Assembly (NCBI RefSeq): GCF_000787855.1
Contig: NZ_BBPQ01000029.1
Location: forward strand, 48,894 to 94,915
Length of the DNA stretch: 46,022 bases
Origin: Streptacidiphilus anmyonensis
Lineage (GTDB): Bacteria; Actinomycetota; Actinomycetes; Streptomycetales; Streptomycetaceae
Reading direction: 5' to 3'
The notes beneath the pieces are model-generated. The model was not told where the DNA came from, searched no databases, and saw only the letters and a program-made list of their open reading frames with translations. Shown here piece by piece: positions 44,236 to 46,022 of the stretch. Position 1 is the first letter of the stretch; every line of letters starts with the position of its first letter. The translations under genes and the position numbers were made by a program.

Positions 44236-44645
44236 TCGACACCTCGGCCGTCGGCCGCATGATGCGTCCCGACGTGATCGAGGACTGGCGCGAGCAGATC
44301 TCCACCGGTCAGATCGGCATCTGCGACGTCACCAGGCTGGAACTGCTCCGCACGGCCCGTTCCGGCGAGGAGTTCACGCGGATGCGCGCCGGCGTCGAGG
44401 CCCTCTACACCTGGTGGCCGATCCCCGAGAAGGCCGCCCGCCGGGCCCTCGACTACCAGGAACGGCTCGCCGAGGACGCCGAACAGGGGACGCTGCGCCT
44501 CGTCGGCACGGCCGGCCTGCTGCTCGCGGCCACCGCGGCCCACCACGGCCTGACGCTGCTCCACTACGACGCGGACCTGGAGGCCATGGGCCGCCTCACC
44601 GGCCTGCCCACCCGCTGGCTCGCCGAGCCCGGATCCATCCCCTGA
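44211..44645 (+). CDS. vapC: VapC-family PIN-domain ribonuclease toxin
   Basis: A 144-residue PIN-domain protein, probably an RNase inhibited by VapB. TTG44211 has GGAGG about 10 nt upstream and gives MAGAGGFLIDTSAV. Acidic residues are Asp10 (LIDTSA), Glu44 (RLELLR) and Asp120/Asp122 (HYDADLE). The conserved Asp of the usual (P)DLLIAATA motif is Gly102 here (TAGLLLAATA), so one of the acidic metal ligands is missing and activity may be weak or absent. The gene overlaps vapB, the standard coupling of these pairs. Confidence 0.85.
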   Translation: MAGAGGFLIDTSAVGRMMRPDVIEDWREQISTGQIGICDVTRLELLRTARSGEEFTRMRAGVEALYTWWPIPEKAARRALDYQERLAEDAEQGTLRLVGTAGLLLAATAAHHGLTLLHYDADLEAMGRLTGLPTRWLAEPGSIP

Positions 44646-44703
44646 CGCGCCCGCGTACCCTTGTAGGCGCACAACCGCCCCTACTCCCGAAGGACTGAGC
44701 GCA

Positions 44704-45546
44704 CTGGCACGCCGCACGCCCGATGGTCCGCCGCCCGCACCCGTGGTCCAGCGGATCCGGCTCCGCTACACCAAGCGCGGGCGCCTCCGCTTCACCAGCC
44801 ACCGCGACTTCCAGCGGGCCCTCGAGCGCGCCCTGCGGCGCTCCGCCGTCCCCATGGCGTACTCCGCCGGCTTCACCCCCCACCCCAGGATCAGCTTCAT
44901 GAACGCCGCGCCCACCGGCGCCGCGAGCGAGGCCGAGTACGTGGAGCTGGCCCTCGCCGAGCACCGCGACCCGGAGCTGCTGCGCAAGCAGCTCGACGAG
45001 TCGCTCCCGCCCGGCCTGGACGTGATCGACGCCGTCGAGGCGCAGGGCAAGGACTTCATGGAGCGGCTCCAGGCCTCCGTCTGGCAGCTGAAGCTGGACG
45101 GCGTCGAGCCGGACGCCGCCCGCGCCGCCGTCGCCGCGTTCCTCGCCGCCGACGAGGTCATCGTGGAGCGGCAGACCAAGAACGGCCTGCGCAGCTTCGA
45201 CGCGCGCGGCGCGGTGATCTCGCTGCAGGTCGTGGATGCGCAGGTGGACGCGGGTGCGCCCGCCCTACCGGAAAGTACGACCGATATCCCTGCAGGCCGC
45301 GCCTGTGCGATACTGCGGCTGGTTGTTCGGCACGCCACACCCGCCGTCCGACCCGACGACGTCCTGACCGGGCTTCGTGCGACGGCCGACCTCGCGCTGC
45401 CGGTCCCCGCTGGGGTGACCAGGCTGGCGCAGGGGCCGCTCGACGAGGAGTCCGGTGCGGTGACCGACCCGTTCGCGTCCGACCGCGACGCGGCTGCGGC
45501 CCTTGGAACCCACAGTTCCGAGGCGGCCGGGCCGCAGCTCGTGTAG
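44704..45546 (+). CDS. TIGR03936 / DUF2344 protein, partner of the radical SAM protein
   Basis: A protein of about 280 residues beginning VQRIRLRYTKRGRLRFTSHRDF after a short LARRTPDGPPPAP leader. Conserved segments are MAYSAGFTPHPRISFMNAAPTG and EAEYVELALAEH; the C-terminus is acidic and low-complexity. It is predicted to work with the TIGR03960 radical SAM enzyme, with which it is fused or adjacent in many bacteria. The only well-placed Shine-Dalgarno (AAGGAC, 8 nt spacing) serves CTG44704; the next in-frame start is GTG44743, 47 nt away, with no ribosome-binding site. The leader contains a TACCCT -10-like box at 44656-44661. rne follows. Confidence 0.87.
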   Translation: MARRTPDGPPPAPVVQRIRLRYTKRGRLRFTSHRDFQRALERALRRSAVPMAYSAGFTPHPRISFMNAAPTGAASEAEYVELALAEHRDPELLRKQLDESLPPGLDVIDAVEAQGKDFMERLQASVWQLKLDGVEPDAARAAVAAFLAADEVIVERQTKNGLRSFDARGAVISLQVVDAQVDAGAPALPESTTDIPAGRACAILRLVVRHATPAVRPDDVLTGLRATADLALPVPAGVTRLAQGPLDEESGAVTDPFASDRDAAAALGTHSSEAAGPQLV

Positions 45547-45553
45547 CGGCGAT

Positions 45554-45587
45554 CGGTCGGCGACGCGGCGTCGCCGGCGCCCGACCG
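45554..45587 (+). terminator. GC-rich hairpin after the TIGR03936 gene
   Basis: CGGCGACG (45558-45565) pairs with CGTCGCCG (45569-45576); an outer CGGTCGG/CCGACCG pairing (45554-45560 with 45581-45587) is an alternative. There is no T-tract, so it may only attenuate. Nothing else gene-like is seen in the 200 bp before rne. Confidence 0.4.
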
Positions 45588-45746
45588 GCGCCCTGGGAGC
45601 CATCCGGGGCCGGGTCGAGGGGTGCGACCAGAAGACTTCGGCACGCCCGCGAACCCGTGGGGGTGCCACGACGACATACGCGAGCCCCCGTGCGGCGCCC
45701 GCCTCACCGGCGCGGCGCCCGGGGGCGTGACGGGAGAACCGCCCGC

Positions 45747-46022
45747 ATGCCCGACATCACCGACAACGAATCCAACGAGCGGCGCGACCAGAGCGACACG
45801 CAGGCAGCGGCCCCCAAGGCCGCCCCGCGCCGCCGCCGCGCCGCGAGCCGCCCGGCCGGCCCGCCGACAGCGGAGGCTGCCGCCTCCGAGACGTCCGTCG
45901 CCGCCCAGGGCGCAGAGACGGCCACGCAGGCCGCTGCCGCGTCCACCCCGACCGAGCCTGCCGCCGAGGAGGCGCCGGAGCCGCGCAAGCGGGCCCGCCG
46001 CACCCGTAAGAAGGCCGAGACT
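45747..46022 (+). CDS. rne: Ribonuclease E/G, N-terminal fragment
   Basis: Only the first 92 codons are in the window, and the frame is open to the edge. The segment MPDITDNESNERRDQSDTQ leads into a Pro/Ala-rich region with basic clusters (PRRRRAASRPAGPP, PRKRARRTRKK), the disordered N-terminal extension typical of actinobacterial RNase E/G. The catalytic S1 and DNase I-like domains would lie beyond 46022. ATG45747 has GGGAG upstream. Placement next to the TIGR03936 gene supports the call, since this order is conserved in Streptomyces. Confidence 0.8.
   Translation, partial: MPDITDNESNERRDQSDTQAAAPKAAPRRRRAASRPAGPPTAEAAASETSVAAQGAETATQAAAASTPTEPAAEEAPEPRKRARRTRKKAET

Noticed and set aside
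1-46022. CRISPR arrays, prophage genes or a biosynthetic gene cluster
   Set aside because: No direct-repeat/spacer array, phage structural genes, integrase or biosynthetic core enzymes were found in any part of the window.

Overview
The window is a high-GC actinobacterial chromosome segment. The block tig-clpP1-clpP2-clpX-valS-folC-(DUF4233)-ndk-mreB-mreC-mreD-mrdA-rodA, followed by a TIGR03960/TIGR03936 radical-SAM pair and an RNase E start, matches the gene order remembered for Streptomyces. The mycosin (type VII secretion), the mycothiol-linked DsbA-like protein, common GTG starts and leaderless -10 boxes also point to Streptomycetaceae (Streptomyces, Streptacidiphilus or Kitasatospora-like). 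The species cannot be fixed from sequence alone.

Layout. 1-5 kb is the edge of a type VII secretion locus: the tail of an unknown gene, a mycP protease, an IS110-family element whose transposase carries one frameshift, then a membrane-anchored PQQ-like beta-propeller. 5-17 kb is a mixed region with pepN, a Rv2466c-type DsbA protein, an amino acid permease, bioY, rpiB, a Nei-type glycosylase, a PP2C phosphatase, several small or unknown proteins, a short-chain dehydrogenase remnant and a GNAT protein. It ends with tRNA-Gly(TCC) and tRNA-Pro(TGG).

17.8-36 kb is the conserved core. Trigger factor and the ClpP1P2/ClpX protease handle protein folding and turnover; good matches to the actinobacterial ClgR box lie before both clpP1 and clpX. 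valS, folC and the DUF4233 gene each start directly at a leaderless promoter. mreBCD, a class B PBP and RodA form the wall-elongation (elongasome) operon.

36-39.6 kb holds a GT2 glycosyltransferase with TPR-like repeats, whose start codon is buried in an 18-bp hairpin. It is followed by a secreted collagen-like protein with 51 Gly-X-Y triplets rich in Thr, and an adenine-deaminase-like gene on the other strand. 39.7-46 kb contains the two halves of the uncharacterised TIGR03960/TIGR03936 system, separated by about 3 kb of accessory genes (SGNH hydrolase, VOC protein, CGNR regulator, VapBC). The window ends inside the RNase E/G gene.

The most unusual observations are the candidate IS110 bridge RNA, the hairpin over the glycosyltransferase start, the glycosyltransferase/collagen pair, the four-half-site operator array between the VOC and CGNR genes, a VapC lacking one conserved acidic residue, and the split radical-SAM pair.
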